A stretch of 64,000 nt of DNA from assembly GCA_002423145.1 (NCBI GenBank), contig DIUU01000003.1, positions 136,671 to 200,670 of the forward strand, read 5' to 3'. The notes beneath the pieces are model-generated. The model was not told the DNA's origin. It made no database searches and saw nothing but the letters and a program-made list of their open reading frames with translations. Origin of the DNA: Acholeplasmataceae bacterium UBA6150. GTDB lineage: Bacteria > Bacillota_I > Bacilli_A > Acholeplasmatales > UBA5453. Each line of letters begins with the position of its first letter. The first letter of the stretch is position 1. Shown in pieces: positions 62,846-64,000 of this stretch. Position numbers and translations under genes: made by a program.

Positions 62846-63859
62846 ATGGAAAGTCGTAAGAAACAATTACTCAATTTTTTCATAACCAGTTTTAATGGGA
62901 TGGCGATTGGTTTATTTTCAACACTGATCATCGCGGTCATTTTAGCACAGTTTTCAAAACTTTTAGGATACATTCCAGGGTTTGATTTCGCCAGTGAAGG
63001 ATTACTCGATCTATCCAATATTTTAAAACCATTGATGGGTATTGGCATTGGGTTTGGGGTTGCAATCGCACTTAAACTCGACGGCATTAAACTCGTGGTT
63101 GCAGGGGTCGCTGGGGGGATTGCTACTAAACTATTCTTTGATCCTATGGTTGCCTACTTAGTCACGATATCCGTTTATCTTGCTTTCAAATATATATTAG
63201 CTAAAAAAACACCGATTGACATTTTATTGGTACCCCTTTTAGGGACATTGGTTGCTTATTTAGTCGCGTCATTGATTGGTTCACCCATTCAACAAACCAT
63301 GACTGCGATTGGCCAGTTTATCAATTTCGCAACCGATCTTCAACCGCTATTGATGGGCGTCATTATTGCTGTCATTATGGGCATGGCTCTGACTGCACCA
63401 ATTTCGTCAGCAGCAATCGCAATCTCTATCTCACTTGGTGGAATCGCTGGTGGTGCCGCTGTGGTTGGTTGTTCTGTACAAATGTTGGGATTTGCTGTCA
63501 TGTCAAGAAAAGATAATAATATCGGTACAGTCATTTCGATTGCAATTGGTACATCGATGCTTCAATTCAAGAATATCTTGAAAAAGCCTATCATTTGGCT
63601 ACCCACAATATTAGTATCTGCAATTTTAGGTCCAATTTCTACATTAGTATTTAAGGCTCAAACCAGTCCTTCGGGTTCTGGTATGGGTACTTCAGGGTTA
63701 GTTGGACAATTCGCAACCCTAGATGCTATGGGAAATAACGGGTATACATACTTAGTTATTCTCGTTCTTCAAATTGTATTACCAATCATTTTAGTCTTTA
63801 TTGTGGATTTATTATTTAGGAAATCTAACATCATTCAACCAGGCGATTTAAAGTTATAA
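62846..63859 (+). CDS. PTS-IIC-like membrane protein (PTS_EIIC_2 family)
   Basis: A 337-residue integral membrane protein with about ten helices. 'LKPLMGIGIGFGVAIALK', 'MALTAPISSAAIAISISLGGIAGGAA' (in parts) and 'GSGMGTSGLVGQFATL' match the PTS_EIIC_2 family of stand-alone IIC proteins. No EIIA or EIIB gene is adjacent, so sugar phosphotransfer cannot be assumed. GGGGGTAT lies before the ATG. Confidence 0.82.
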   Translation: MESRKKQLLNFFITSFNGMAIGLFSTLIIAVILAQFSKLLGYIPGFDFASEGLLDLSNILKPLMGIGIGFGVAIALKLDGIKLVVAGVAGGIATKLFFDPMVAYLVTISVYLAFKYILAKKTPIDILLVPLLGTLVAYLVASLIGSPIQQTMTAIGQFINFATDLQPLLMGVIIAVIMGMALTAPISSAAIAISISLGGIAGGAAVVGCSVQMLGFAVMSRKDNNIGTVISIAIGTSMLQFKNILKKPIIWLPTILVSAILGPISTLVFKAQTSPSGSGMGTSGLVGQFATLDAMGNNGYTYLVILVLQIVLPIILVFIVDLLFRKSNIIQPGDLKL

Positions 63860-63877
63860 AAAAACTAAAAAATAGGA

Positions 63878-63906
63878 TTGATTAACCCGCCATTTTACGT
63901 TATAAT
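63878..63906 (+). promoter_or_regulatory. Promoter of tRNA-Ser
   Basis: TTGATT at 63878-63883, 17 bp, TATAAT at 63901-63906, 13 bases before the tRNA 5' end. Confidence 0.88.
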
Positions 63907-63919
63907 AAAATGGCTTTCT

Positions 63920-64000
63920 GGAGAAATACCCAAGTGGTTGAAGGGGCGGGCTTGGAAAGCTCGTAGGTCGGTAAAACGGCGCTGGGGTTCAAATCCCCAT
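63920..64000 (+). tRNA. tRNA-Ser (anticodon GGA), cut by the window end
   Basis: GGAGAAATACCCAAG opens the acceptor stem and D-arm, the anticodon loop TTGGAAA gives GGA, a long variable arm follows, and the T-arm GGGGTTCAAATCCCC ends the visible part. The 3' acceptor strand and CCA lie beyond base 64000. Confidence 0.93.

Noticed and set aside
1..64000. UGA read as tryptophan, as in many Mollicutes
   Set aside because: Several well-recognised genes end correctly on TGA and use TGG for Trp, so the standard meaning applies.

Overview
The window is a low-GC (roughly 35-38%) bacterial chromosome segment that reads with TGA as a stop codon: nusB, dxs, tlyA's upstream partner and the GPH transporter all end on TGA, and Trp is TGG. 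Gene content and order (nusB-xseA-xseB-dxs-tlyA-recN, a GT4 glucosyltransferase of the Acholeplasma alMGS type, many lipoproteins, no cell-wall genes in view) suggest an Acholeplasma/Paracholeplasma-like member of the Mollicutes or a close low-GC Firmicute. That placement is inference from familiar proteins; no search was run.

Layout. 1-6.4 kb: the 3' end of a probable acyltransferase, a DUF1801 protein, then a two-component system flanked by lipoproteins (an unknown one downstream, DUF4349 and VWA lipoproteins divergent). The same 11-bp-spaced TGTCA-type direct repeat occurs upstream of both flanking lipoprotein units, so the regulator probably controls them. 6.4-19 kb: a nuclease-helicase fusion, a GPH sugar symporter with an aldo/keto reductase, a CcdA-like/thioredoxin membrane protein coupled to a cysteine desulfurase, a threonine aldolase, an APH-like kinase, an OFA-type MFS transporter, two small membrane proteins and an RsmH-type methyltransferase.

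19-27.4 kb is an AT-rich accessory region of lipoproteins, orphan small genes resembling immunity proteins, a toxin-like 3' gene remnant, an RDD-domain remnant and dispersed short repeats. It ends at the ssrA (tmRNA) gene at 27.4-27.8 kb. 28-54.4 kb is mostly housekeeping: a PotD-like lipoprotein, the nusB-recN operon, dinB, two MacB-like ABC exporters, ispH, a DEAD-box helicase with nfo, a DegV protein, a quinone-detoxification pair (mhqE/mhqD-like) behind a good promoter and a 12-bp palindrome, glgA-glgC, a thioredoxin-like protein, argS, a flippase-like membrane protein and a diacylglycerol-type glucosyltransferase.

54.4-59.1 kb is a second accessory patch beginning at tRNA-Leu(CAA). The last 18 nt of the tRNA region are repeated 1.16 kb downstream (17/18), bracketing one unknown gene like att sites. 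Next come two Fic proteins on either side of a frameshifted nitrilase. The second Fic gene is bracketed by two inverted repeats with the same 9-bp arms and the same 15-bp gap, the first lying on its promoter. 59.2-64 kb holds small enzymes (P-loop, GNAT, Nudix, YdeI-like), an alpha/beta hydrolase with an altered catalytic triad, a PTS-IIC-like membrane protein and the start of tRNA-Ser(GGA), which runs off the window.
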